NCBI GenBank assembly: GCA_951217055.1
Contig: OX578281.1
Location: 13,114,447 to 13,178,446 of the forward strand
From: Gerris lacustris
Lineage: Eukaryota > Arthropoda > Insecta > Hemiptera > Gerridae
Length of the DNA stretch: 64,000 nt
Direction of reading: 5' to 3'
The notes beneath the pieces are model-generated. The model had not been told where the DNA came from, ran no database searches, and saw only the letters and a program-made list of their open reading frames with translations. A program made the position numbers and the translations under genes. Below, piece by piece: positions 55,001 to 64,000 of the stretch; position 1 is the first letter of the stretch; every line of letters begins with the position of its first letter.

Positions 55001-55760
55001 ATATTGAAGCAACAACTAGATATGCTTTATATTAAAGCAACAACAAGATGTACTGTATATTGAGCAACAAGTATATACTTTATATTAAAGCAACAACTAG
55101 ATATACTTTATATTAAAGCAACAAGATGTACTGTACATTGAAGCAACAACTAGATATACCTACTCTATATTAAATACTACTTTATATTTCAGCAACAAGA
55201 TATACTTTATATAGATGCAACTATAACAATATATTCTGAATATTTAAGCCACAACTAGATATACTTTATATTAAAGCAACAACAAGGTGTACTATATATT
55301 GAAGCAACAACTTGATATGCTTTATATTAAAGCAACAACAAGATGTACTGTATATTGAGCAACAAGTATACTTTATATTAAAGCAACAACTAGATATACT
55401 TTATATTAAAGCAACAAGATGTACTGTACATTGAAGCAACAACTAGATATACCTACTCTATATTAAATACTACTTTATATTTCAGCAACAAGATATACTT
55501 TATATTGAAGCAAGAAGCAACAACAAGATGTACTGTATATTGAAGCAACAAGTAGTTATACTTTATATTAAAGCAACTACTAGATATGCTTTATATTGAA
55601 GCAACAACAAGATGTACTGAATATTGAAACAACAGCAAAATATTCTATATATTGGAAACAACAACAAGATATACTCAGAATTGAAGCAATAACATGATAT
55701 ACTATAATATATTGAAGCAAAAAGATATAGTGTATATTGAAGCAACACATCGCATCATAT
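55000..55760 (+). repeat. Degenerate satellite with a ~300-bp higher-order duplication
   Basis: Units become AAGCAACAACTAGATATACT, ATTAAAGCAACAACAAG and similar. The block 54990..55195 is repeated almost exactly at 55290..55495. Confidence 0.8.
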
Positions 55761-55796
55761 TGTTGCTTCAAGCTAACATTATAATGCATCACACCC

Positions 55797-55834
55797 TTGA
55801 AGATGCTTTCAGTAATGGAAGCGAAATTTCAGAC
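55797..55834 (+). ncRNA. Hammerhead-like motif at the right end (inverted partner)
   Basis: TTGAAGATGCTT-TCAGTAATGG-AAGCGAAATTTC: the same fold with the first core base and the cleavage triplet mutated, so probably dead. Confidence 0.45.
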
Positions 55835-56200
55835 TTCAAACCCTTGGTGATGTAGATTTTCATTGGAAAACCAAGATATTGATTCTATAGGATCAACCCG
55901 CGAAAGTCTACGCACTAAGTTAAGGTCAAAATAGTTTATTAAACCTTAAACCTATTTTAATTTTCCTCTCTCTATATAGCTTTGTTTTTTAAAGAAGAAA
56001 ACAATTGTGGTGTCTAGAGGAGACAGCGTTGAATTTTCACTAGATAGTTAATAGATTTTTCACACTTAAGCGAGTTTGTTCAGCTACGACCTCGAAACTC
56101 CAATCTTCAAATCATTACGGCTTTATATAGCGGTTCGTTTTAAGCAAGGTTTGTTCTTCTAGTGCAAGATATAAACCGTATCTAAAGAACTAACTCGTTT

Positions 56201-56330
56201 TTTAGGGTTTCGTTGGTAGAACCAAAAAAGTTTTGTTCCTGTGTCTGTCTGTCACTCTGTACAGTACTAATAACTTTAGAATAAAAAGAGATAAAAAACA
56301 TAAACCTTTGCCACAGAAATATTTTTTTTG
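56201..56330 (+). repeat. Left-end fragment of the TTTAGGGTTTCGTTGGTA family
   Basis: TTTAGGGTTTCGTTGGTAGA then CCTGTGTCTGTCTGTCAC matches the start of 43861..44446. Confidence 0.65.
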
Positions 56331-56339
56331 ACGCGCTCG

Positions 56340-57165
56340 CGCTTTTTTACGTTAAGGTTTTTTTTTGGATTTTATCTACAGAAGAGAGAAAATAATAATT
56401 GATTAAGATTTCATTTTAAAGGATTTTATTAAACATAATATAAGTACCTATTTTCATAATTATTTTAAACAATAAAAAAAAAGTTAGATGTAATATTTAC
56501 AACTCATACTAAATAAGTTTAATCACGATAAAATTAAACTATAGATAGTAATTATTTGAATTTCAATACTAAAATTAGATAGGAGAATCAGCTAGGAGCT
56601 TTGATTGAATGGTATTGATAACTGATGTATATACTAGTACATATGGATTAGTTTATCTACATTTAGAAATTATGATTTCACTTTTAACTTGTTTGTTTGT
56701 TTTACTGATGAATCACCTTATGACAACCGTTATGAAGGTTACATGACATGTGTGAAGATTACATCATACATTTAGACATTAAACAAAAGTTAATAAATGA
56801 AATTGTGTACTTAGCACCTTACTTACTTCTTACTAGGCTTTATCTAGGGCAACACTGGAGGGAATCATTTGAGTTCGTGATTCCCTTATTTTCTATTACT
56901 TCCTATTCAAAGTGAAAAGTGACAGTGTGCAATGAGTAACTTTCCTTCCTATTAACTAGGGAGACAAGTTCACTTTTTCTCCGTCCTGGAGATAAAAAAA
57001 TACGTGTGGTGTCGTGGGACACCCGGTAGGAACGAAGTTCCTTACGCTTTTCATTAAATATAAATGATAAAATCGCTGTAATAACTACGTATACATTGTG
57101 GAGTTAGAAAAGAGACAAAATTAAAAGTAACTAACTACATATTTGTACTAGCGGAGTTAAGGCAA
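56340..57165. other. No gene seen
   Basis: AT-rich sequence. A short GGAACGAAGTTCC palindrome near 57029 recurs in reverse context near 57887. Confidence 0.45.
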
Positions 57166-57169
57166 AATT

Positions 57170-58280
57170 AAATGAAAATCTTTTTATTATCTTTGAAGCG
57201 AGCGTCTTTCAATAAATAATGTATTGTATATTGAGAAAAAAGTTAATGATAAATTTATAGTTAAAGCAGATGGTTGTAGAACGAAAAAGAACTGTCCTCC
57301 CAGGCCCCGTCGGCATATTACTCCAATTAAATATTAAAATAAAAAATATAAATCATTAACTCACAAAAACTTCTGCTTGTATCAGGTTAAATGTTACATG
57401 CTTGTTTCAATTGTACTGTAGGTGATGTATACAAAATTTCATTTAAATCTTTACGTTAGAACGTAAGATATCGGTAAAAACGTTGTTTTCTTTATTTTAA
57501 TCGGTTTGGTCCGCTTTAATAAATTTAGCGATCTTTATCACTTCATAGTAGTGTCGGTGTTCGTTTTACTAAAAAAAATTATTTAAAAAAGTTGTTTGTC
57601 TCGTTAAATAGATGAAGTTAAAATTTTTTCCCGTCCAAAAATTCCAATTTTAAATTGGAAGCTTACGTTTACGCGAGCGTTGCGCGTGAACGCTTGGGCG
57701 GATAACGTTGTCCAACGAACTTGTCCCGGACATTAGTAAAATGAACATGTGTACCAAATTTCAACTAAGTCGGTCATCTTTTACTCAAGTTATCGTCATT
57801 GGTAGATTACGTGACGCTTGCGGTTTTGTGACGGTGATTTTGGTCGTTTTTTTCGGATTCACTCCCGGGCTCCAGAACGTGCCATAAGGAACTTCGTTCC
57901 AAAAAGATTTACGTTATTCAGAACGATCACATAGCCTCCGTTAACAACCTAAGAAGTGTGTAGTGGAAAGAAAACAATACTATAATTATAATTAAAGAAT
58001 CGATGAAGACAGATTGGCAAGTGAAGATGTACACGAATAAAAGTTGTAGTGCTTAGTTATGGTTGCTCAGGTAAGTTTTTCATTCAAATGTATTAAACAA
58101 TAATTAATTTTATTAACAGGTATGTTTGGAATAATTGGTTTTATTATCTCGACTAGGTTCAACAGCTACTCCTTCCACCGCACATGCGTCTCTTTGGTGC
58201 CTGCTATTTCGTAGCAACTAACCAGTAGCCAAATAATAGCCAGCAGTCGTCTGGATAAACCATTATAAATTAAAGACACA
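57170..58280 (+). repeat. Segmental duplication, copy 1
   Basis: Aligns with 58865..60395: TTGAAGCGAGCG, ACAAAAACTTCTGCTTGTAT, CGCGAGCGTTGCG, ACAGATTGGCAAGTGAAGAT and ATAGCCAGCAGTCGTCTGGA occur in the same order. It includes GGTAAGTTTTTCATTC..TTTTATTAACAG, an intron-like GT..AG interval near 58071..58121. No coding exon recognised. Confidence 0.7.
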
Positions 58281-58462
58281 CTATATAAGTTGGGTGGCCT
58301 GGGGGCAAAGTGGGTGGTTGCCCCTAGTGGGCGATATCATGAAAACAAACTTCCCTGTGCATGGTAGAGATCCCCCAAGTTTCATTAATTTTTTTCAAAC
58401 CATTCAAAAGTTAAGAGGGGGGGGGGGGGGGGAGAGACTTTTGGACCACCCTGTATTATTAA
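58281..58462. mobile_element. Short TIR element with CCACCCTGTA end
   Basis: The right end TTTTGGACCACCCTGTATTA and left end TATAAGTTGGGTGGCC form an imperfect TIR with TA flanks, mariner-like. A 17-bp G-tract lies near the right end. It sits between the two duplication copies. Confidence 0.55.
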
Positions 58463-58864
58463 AATACAATACTAACTTTCTAAAATGTTGGCTTGAAAAT
58501 TAAGAACAAGTTTGTATTTAAATATTTACTATGTAAATGGATGACTCGAAAAATGAAATCAAAAATATAAACAAGAGGGAAGAGGACGGGAAGGTTTCAT
58601 TAAGGTTAGCTTCAACGCGAGAAAGTTGTGTTGGAACCAACTTTTCTCGCGTCGTGTTGTGACAGTGTATAGATTATTCTGAACCTGAAGCGCGTAAAAA
58701 ACATGCTATGAACCCACCTTAACGCGATTTGAAAGGGCCCGAATCTATATTGAGTAGCACTAATAAGTTCAACTACAATGTCTAATCTAAATTCACTACG
58801 TAAAGAATTTGAAGCGAAAATAATTGAAAAGAAAATTTAAATAACTAGGCATCGCGTGGCTCTA

Positions 58865-60395
58865 TCATTGAAGCGAGCGTATTTCAATAAAAAAATAATG
58901 AATATTTAGGAAATGTTAATCATAATGAATGTTCATAGTTGAAGATAAGTGGAAGAGGGTAGTGGAGTGGGGTACACAGTACCAAGCTCACCTTCCTAGA
59001 TGAACATGTGCTTAACATGCTTAACTGCTGGACCTTTTAAACTGTTATAAATGTATATCACTTCACTACACAAAAACTTCTGCTTGTATTAAGTTTAAAT
59101 TTTACATGCTTGATTTAATTGTACTTTACACGATAAATATAAAATTTTATCAAAACCGTAACGTTAAAGTATAAGATGCTGATAAAAAAGTTTTCTCTAT
59201 TTAGACGTTTTGATCCAATTTAAAGAATTTAGCTATCTTTATCATTTCATAGCAGCGGTGCTGTTAGTTCTGCGAAAAAAGTTTTTCTTCAAATAGATTT
59301 CTTGAAGAAAAAAGTTTTTCTTCAAATAGATTTCTTGAAGAAAAAAGTTTTTCTTCAAATAGATTTCTTGAAGAAAAAAGTTTTTCTTCAAATAGATTTC
59401 TTGAAGAAAAATGTTTTTCTTCAAATAGATTTCTTGAAGAAAAAAGTTTTTCTTCAAATAGATTTCTTGAAGAAAAAAGTTTTTCTTGAAGCTCACAATT
59501 ACGCGAGTGTTGCGAGCGAACGGCTGGACGTATAACGAACGCTGCCTAGCAAACATAGCCTGAACCTTGGTAAAAGAAACTTGTGTAACAAATTTCAACT
59601 AAATTGATCAACGTTACTGACAGACAGACTAAATGAAAAATGACAGAAACTCCAGTGATATAGCACACGAGGAAAGCTTTGTGCTTCACTAATTAACAGC
59701 TATTTTTAAATCCTTTATATTAACTTCACTTTTGTGCCTGGGGGAGTGCCTGGGTGCCTGGCGTCAACATTTTGACGTATCTTGTAAACAAAGATAAACA
59801 TGGTCGGAAAAGCACAGTGTCGCCAACCTGATTTCAACAACTTTATTACATTAGCCATTCATTTTCTATACTATTTATAAAATAATTAAGTTGAAATCTT
59901 TACTTTTTTGCCCTACTTTATACTTTTTTGCCCTACTTTATACTTTTTCTCCCTACTTTTTGAGTTCAGGGGAAAAAATCCTTACTTTAGTCCCTCTAAA
60001 CTAATTCAAAATCATAACTTTTTCTCCCTACTGAAGATAAAAAAGATTTGAGTTATTAAGAACTATCACATAGCCTCCGTTACCTTCGGTAAGCTCTGAG
60101 GAAATAACAACCTAAGAAGTGTGTATATTGGAAAGAAAACAATACAATAATTAAAGAATCGATGAAGACAGATTGGCAAGTGAAGATGTACACGAATAAA
60201 AGTTGTAGTGCTTAGTTTTTTCATTCAAATGTATTAAACAATAATTAATTTTTATTAAAAGGTGTATTTGGAGTAATTGGTTTTATTATCTTGACTAGGT
60301 TCAACAGCTACTTCTTCCACCGCACATGAGTCTCAACCAACCATGTAGCCAAATAATAGCCAGCACTCGTCTGGATAAACCATAATAAACACACT
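58865..60395 (+). repeat. Segmental duplication, copy 2 (with 33-bp satellite)
   Basis: Diverged partner of 57170..58280. It differs by carrying the 59273..59490 array and an extra 59640..60050 segment that includes AGTCTGCC-family-like GAGGAAAGCTTTGTGC. Confidence 0.65.
59273..59490. repeat. 33-bp self-complementary minisatellite
   Basis: Six to seven copies of GAAAAAAGTTTTTCTTCAAA followed by TAGATTTCTTGAA. Each unit contains near-palindromes (AAGAAAAA..TTTTTCTT). As 33 is divisible by three, frames with an 11-residue period stay open on both strands. Neither is a believable protein. Confidence 0.88.
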
Positions 60396-60512
60396 ACAAA
60401 GTGCGGTTATTCAGTAGTGAATTCAGATAAAATTCGGAAAATCGGACAAATCGTCTATGGGGACCTTAACGTATTTCTTGCGAGGTGGGTTCATAGCACG
60501 CGTTTTTTTTTG

Positions 60513-61100
60513 GAAGGCTAGTTAACCCTATTCTACTTATCCGATCGAGCTGAAACTTGGCACATAGACTCTCTACCAATACAACAACATTTTAACAAAT
60601 TAATTAATTAATTAAATTTAATTAATTATTTAAATTTAATTAATTAATTATTAATTTTTCAATTTAATTAATTTTTTTAAAAAATGAATGGATTAAATAA
60701 ATTTTAAAAAATTAAGTATTAAAAGTAAAATAAAAAATTAATTAATTAATTAATTGGTTGGTATATAAAATCTTTGGAAGGCTAGTTAACCCTCTTCTAC
60801 TTATCCGATCGAGCTGAAATTTGGCACATAGACTCTCTACCAATACAAAAACATTTTAACAAATTAATTAATTAATTAAATTTAATTAATTAATTAATAA
60901 ATTAATTTCTCAATTTAATTAATTATCTTTTTAAAAATGAATGGATTAATTAATATTTAAAAATTAAGTAATAAAAATTTATTTAATTAATTAATTAATT
61001 GGTAGGTATATATAAAATCTTTATAGGGCTAGTTAACCCTCTTCCAGTCGTCCAATCGAGCTAAAACTTGGCACATAGACTCTCTACCAATTCTTCCCCC
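60513..61100 (+). repeat. Three ~255-bp tandem repeats with (TTAA)n interiors
   Basis: GGCTAGTTAACCCTMTTCTA...ACTTGGCACATAGACTCTCT starts at about 60517, 60778 and 61026. The stretches between are almost pure TTAATTAA. The GAGCTGAAACTTGGCACATA phrase is typical of insect repeats. Confidence 0.85.
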
Positions 61101-61840
61101 TCACAACCAAAATGCAAAAATATAAAGGATTTATAATAAAAACTTGGTTTTTATGGGCTGGTATTATTAAAAATTAAATCTAAATTGATTTCATTCAGTT
61201 CTAAAACTTAACGCAAAGCATAAAATGTTTCTTTAAATTCTATCTTAAAAATTAATTATCATAACGAAATAGATTAATTAATAAGGTCAAAGATCATTTA
61301 TTAAATTATTCTCCACTAGTTATATTAAGATCTCAATTACCTTGCTATTAAAGCACTGACAAGCCGTAAACTCGCGTTTAATGGGAGATTTGACCGAGAT
61401 ATCATCTTCTCAAATGAAAGATCATCTTAGAAATACATTTAATAGAGTGATTTCTCATGCCTTCGTGATTTATTAGCATTGAAAATGGAGTTTAAAAACT
61501 AATAATTTATTTGAAATTAATATCAGTCTTAAATTATTCATATTTATCAGATGCTATAATCATTTTATTGACTATTAACAACTGAAAGCCTTTATTTAAT
61601 GCTGGTGAACAAGACATTAAGAGTAATTCTTATCAGAACATTGTCAAAACTCAAAACACAATTATTGTTTATTAATTTTTCATTATCAGAACACCGGACT
61701 TAAAAAGAAGTCCATCATGCACCATGACTTAATGAGCGGGTTTTCAAAGATATCTGCATATTAAAAAAGATAAAACAATATAAATATTTTTTTTTTTTTC
61801 ATATGAGAGGGCGGTAAAATGGAAAAACACGTTTTTATGC
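61100..61840. other. No gene seen
   Basis: AT-rich sequence without exon-like blocks or clear repeats. Confidence 0.45.
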
Positions 61841-61844
61841 TATT

Positions 61845-62445
61845 TTACTACGTTTTTATTAGCTTGCTTTCTTGTTTGTTTGTCCAGTACTTGCAATCGA
61901 ATTTTAACTAACTTCCCGAGTAGCTAGACATTTGAAACTTTTAGAATAGCTCAGAACACTATGACAATACATTATTTCAATACTTTTAGCCATCTTTCAG
62001 CAGAATTTAATTTGGTTTCAACAAATTTTGCTGTATGGAAAGTTAGTTCGGGTCCGCAAGTTATTTTATTTGTTTTGACATATCCCATATTTATGATCTT
62101 CATTTTGACGTGTTTCAAATTTGTGATTTTTATAAATAAGAGATAAAACATTAAATGACAGCAAACCAGGAAATATATCGATTATATTATTTATATTATT
62201 TCAAATATATCGATGGCACGGTTTAGATTTAGTGTTGGGGAGATCCGTTGTACAAAGATTTGTCCTTTTATAGGTTTAAGATCAGCTCTCTAGATGGTTG
62301 TCATTTAAGTAAATAAATTTGGAATTTTTTTTTTAAACATTATATACTATTTATAACAATAACAATTATATTATCAACATTACATACGATTCAACAGAAC
62401 ATTTAAAAACGTAGTATATAAAAAGTTCTTTTTAAATTGTAATTA
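61845..62445 (-). repeat. Dispersed repeat copy, inverted (family of 18350..19100)
   Basis: The reverse complement of the 18350 copy, from TTCTTGTTTGTTTGTCCAG near 61870 to AAACGTAGTATATAAAAAGT near 62410, with local rearrangement near 62160. The 61-codon frame at 61961..62146 lies inside it. Confidence 0.65.
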
Positions 62446-62854
62446 TTAAATAAATAAATACATTATTATTAATTTAAACTTTAGAATACATTAATAGGCT
62501 GTAAATTTATAATTAAATCCATGCTCCATAAAGTGCTGTATGTCACAGGCACTTGTATGGTATACATATATATTATAAACTAAATAAATACTTTCGTTTT
62601 AAGAGAGTGAGCTAAAAAAGAATAATAATTGAACAAGAAATTGTTCCAAATTGTCACTAGTGCGAGACCATTCATCATAAAGTGAGGCAGTTATATTTTG
62701 CGGACACGATCTGAAAAACATTCATGTTTTACCGAACTAACCTACGTAACCTCCGGGAGTGTAAGAGACAGAGTGTCGAAGAACGGTTGAAAAAAAAAGA
62801 GTTAAAAAACACTTCAAGAAGTGTCTGCCGTGAGAGAGAGTGTAAACCTCCGCG

Positions 62855-62890
62855 TATTTATAGAACTTGCTCTAATTGGAGCCCAGTTCG
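62855..62890 (+). promoter_or_regulatory. Candidate core promoter (TATA box plus initiator)
   Basis: TATTTATA (62855..62862) lies 30 bp upstream of CAGTTCG (A at 62885), the canonical TATA-to-initiator spacing in arthropods. Transcription would run rightward out of the window. The GC-richer 100 bp around it contrasts with the flanks. It could belong to a host gene or to the LTR or leader of a retroelement. Confidence 0.45.
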
Positions 62891-64000
62891 CATCTGGGGG
62901 ACCTGCCCGATGGGTCCGTCGCTCTAGTGAAAAAAAAAAACCAGTGTTGTTGTAAAAAAAAGAAGTTTCTTTAAAACAAAAGAAACAGAATCTTGTCGAA
63001 TCGTGAAAAATACAAGGGAGTTTGGAAAAAAAAATCCGGGAGATCTGTTTAAAGACTATACAAGATAGATCGGAAAATAAACAATAGTTTGATAGTGGGG
63101 TTAAAAGGCGTTTTGTAAACAACCTAGAGAAAAGAAAAGAATTAGAAGTGCGAAACTTTTCTTTTAAAACACGGGATCGTAAAAAGTTTGTGGGTGAAAA
63201 TGCATATAAACAGAGATCTGGAGCCAGATGTAACACATCAAGATCAGCCAGTGACATTCCCTTCATCCATCTAGTAACAAGTGAAAATATAATGTAAAAG
63301 AATCGACTTGCAGCAAAATTCATCAACAAGCAGCTAATATTCATCAACAAGCAGCTAATATTCATCCAAAAAAGCCATTCTTCATCAGCTACTACCTCGA
63401 AAATACAGTGCCTTAATAATTTTAAGTTCAAACAGTTTTGTCCAAAGAAACAACTAAAATAAAAAAATTAAAATATCAGTGACAACTTAGTGTTTTCTAA
63501 CAAAATTAAATTTATCATAATAAAATAATAATTTAAATAAAAAAAAAATAATCTAAATCTATAAAAAAAAAAAATAAATAAATAAGTTTATTAAATTAAA
63601 AAAAAAAAAACTTATTTAAAATGTAATAAAAATTGTACTACATTACTAAAGTAAGTATATGTATTAAGTTACAAATTAGTAATTTAGAATATACTTAATA
63701 TTCTAAATATATTATATATATATTCTTCTGTAAAAACATACATAAGAAAACGTATATATAGTATATATTCATAAATAAAAAAATATATTATTAAAATTGA
63801 TTTATAAATTGATAAATTGATAAAAATACAATTTAAAAGACTGGTGTATTAAGTATAAATATTAAGTTAATACAAAATAACGAATACCTTAAAGTAATAC
63901 AATTTTATAAATAAATAATATAAAGTATAAAAAATAACTGGTAAAAAAATAAATATTTGAAGTAAGCTAATGTGAAATACAGTGTTTTTTCTCGTTTACT
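62886..64000 (+). other. Possible 5' leader of a rightward transcript; no coding sequence seen
   Basis: Purine-rich sequence downstream of the candidate promoter, with a direct duplication TTCATCAACAAGCAGCTAAT (near 63321 and 63341), then about 550 bp of A/T-rich sequence to the window end. The 205-codon minus frame at 62814..63431 is antisense to this purine-rich stretch and is Phe/Leu/Ser-rich without a domain, so I do not call it. Confidence 0.3.

Larger units (their letters stand above)
53092..55919. mobile_element. Element with inverted, hammerhead-motif ends around a satellite array
   Basis: The direct repeat TTAAGGTCAAA flanks it (53081..53091 and 55920..55930). Inverted ends of about 90 bp share CTTGGWTTTTC, GGGTTT and TTTCGCTTCCAYTACTG with AAGCATCTTCA. 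Between them lies 2.5 kb of satellite. The hammerhead-like ends suggest a link to Penelope-like elements, which carry such ribozymes, but no reverse transcriptase is present. Confidence 0.65.

Noticed and set aside
59242..59598. 118-codon minus and 77-codon plus repetitive frames
   Set aside because: Both arise from the 33-bp self-complementary minisatellite.
62814..63431. 205-codon minus-strand frame, the longest in the window
   Set aside because: Antisense to a purine-rich leader-like stretch; Phe/Leu/Ser-rich with a direct repeat inside; no domain, signal or splice context.

Overview
This is AT-rich eukaryotic DNA, almost certainly from an arthropod and probably an insect. The signs are spliced coding exons with GT/AG borders, many TIR transposons and MITEs, tRNA-derived SINEs, a tRNA-Lys primer-binding site matching an arthropod tRNA-Lys 3' end, and TATA/Inr-type core promoters. 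Very little of the window codes for protein. The only host gene I recognise is the 5' end of a Niemann-Pick C1 (NPC1)-like gene on the minus strand: exon 1 with start codon and signal peptide at 26998..27093, and exon 2 with the start of the cysteine-rich sterol-binding domain at 26675..26837. Its later exons were not found and presumably lie leftward across large introns or outside the window.

The outstanding object is a 9.8-kb, apparently perfect inverted repeat (5127..14939). It has two 4,884-bp arms around a 45-bp spacer and is flanked by a direct repeat (AAGAGA, extendable to TAAGAGAA). This makes it a young inserted mobile element made of almost nothing but its own terminal inverted repeat. 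It encodes no recognisable protein. Its arms carry a recurring CCCCTCCAC word, and its centre holds 42-bp units around the palindrome GTTTGCGCAAAC. The same word and a shared 17-mer occur in a 135-bp element at 2192..2326. Related 'word' elements at 29952..30576, 30702..31124 and from 32131 each use a different palindromic word inside similar ends.

Layout. 1-5126: dispersed repeats, an LTR-type PBS, a word MITE, a hairpin array. 5127-14939: giant palindrome. 15130-17000: LINE-like 3' end split by a hAT element with nested repeats. 17000-23500: mostly unique AT-rich sequence with a SINE and a 54-bp satellite. 23548-26285: TIR element and hAT with transposase relics. 26675-27700: NPC1 5' end and candidate promoter. 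28291-33420: MITE cluster, word elements, a tRNA-like inverted repeat, a hAT with perfect TSD. 34476-50113: several nested DNA transposons, including a three-level nest (37680..40731), a tandemly broken pogo/Tigger relic (about 42976..43880) and a second nest (48388..50113). 50221: tRNA-type SINE. 51077-52190: repeated TIR family with an inserted promoter-like segment. 53081-55930: 52-bp satellite inside inverted ends with hammerhead-like motifs, flanked by an 11-bp direct repeat. 57170-60395: diverged tandem segmental duplication. 60513-61100: three tandem repeats with (TTAA)n. 62620-64000: candidate promoter or retroelement leader.

No set of genes here works together. The transposon relics (hAT, mariner/Tc1, pogo, PIF/Harbinger-like) are broken. 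The palindrome and the MITEs would depend on proteins encoded elsewhere.
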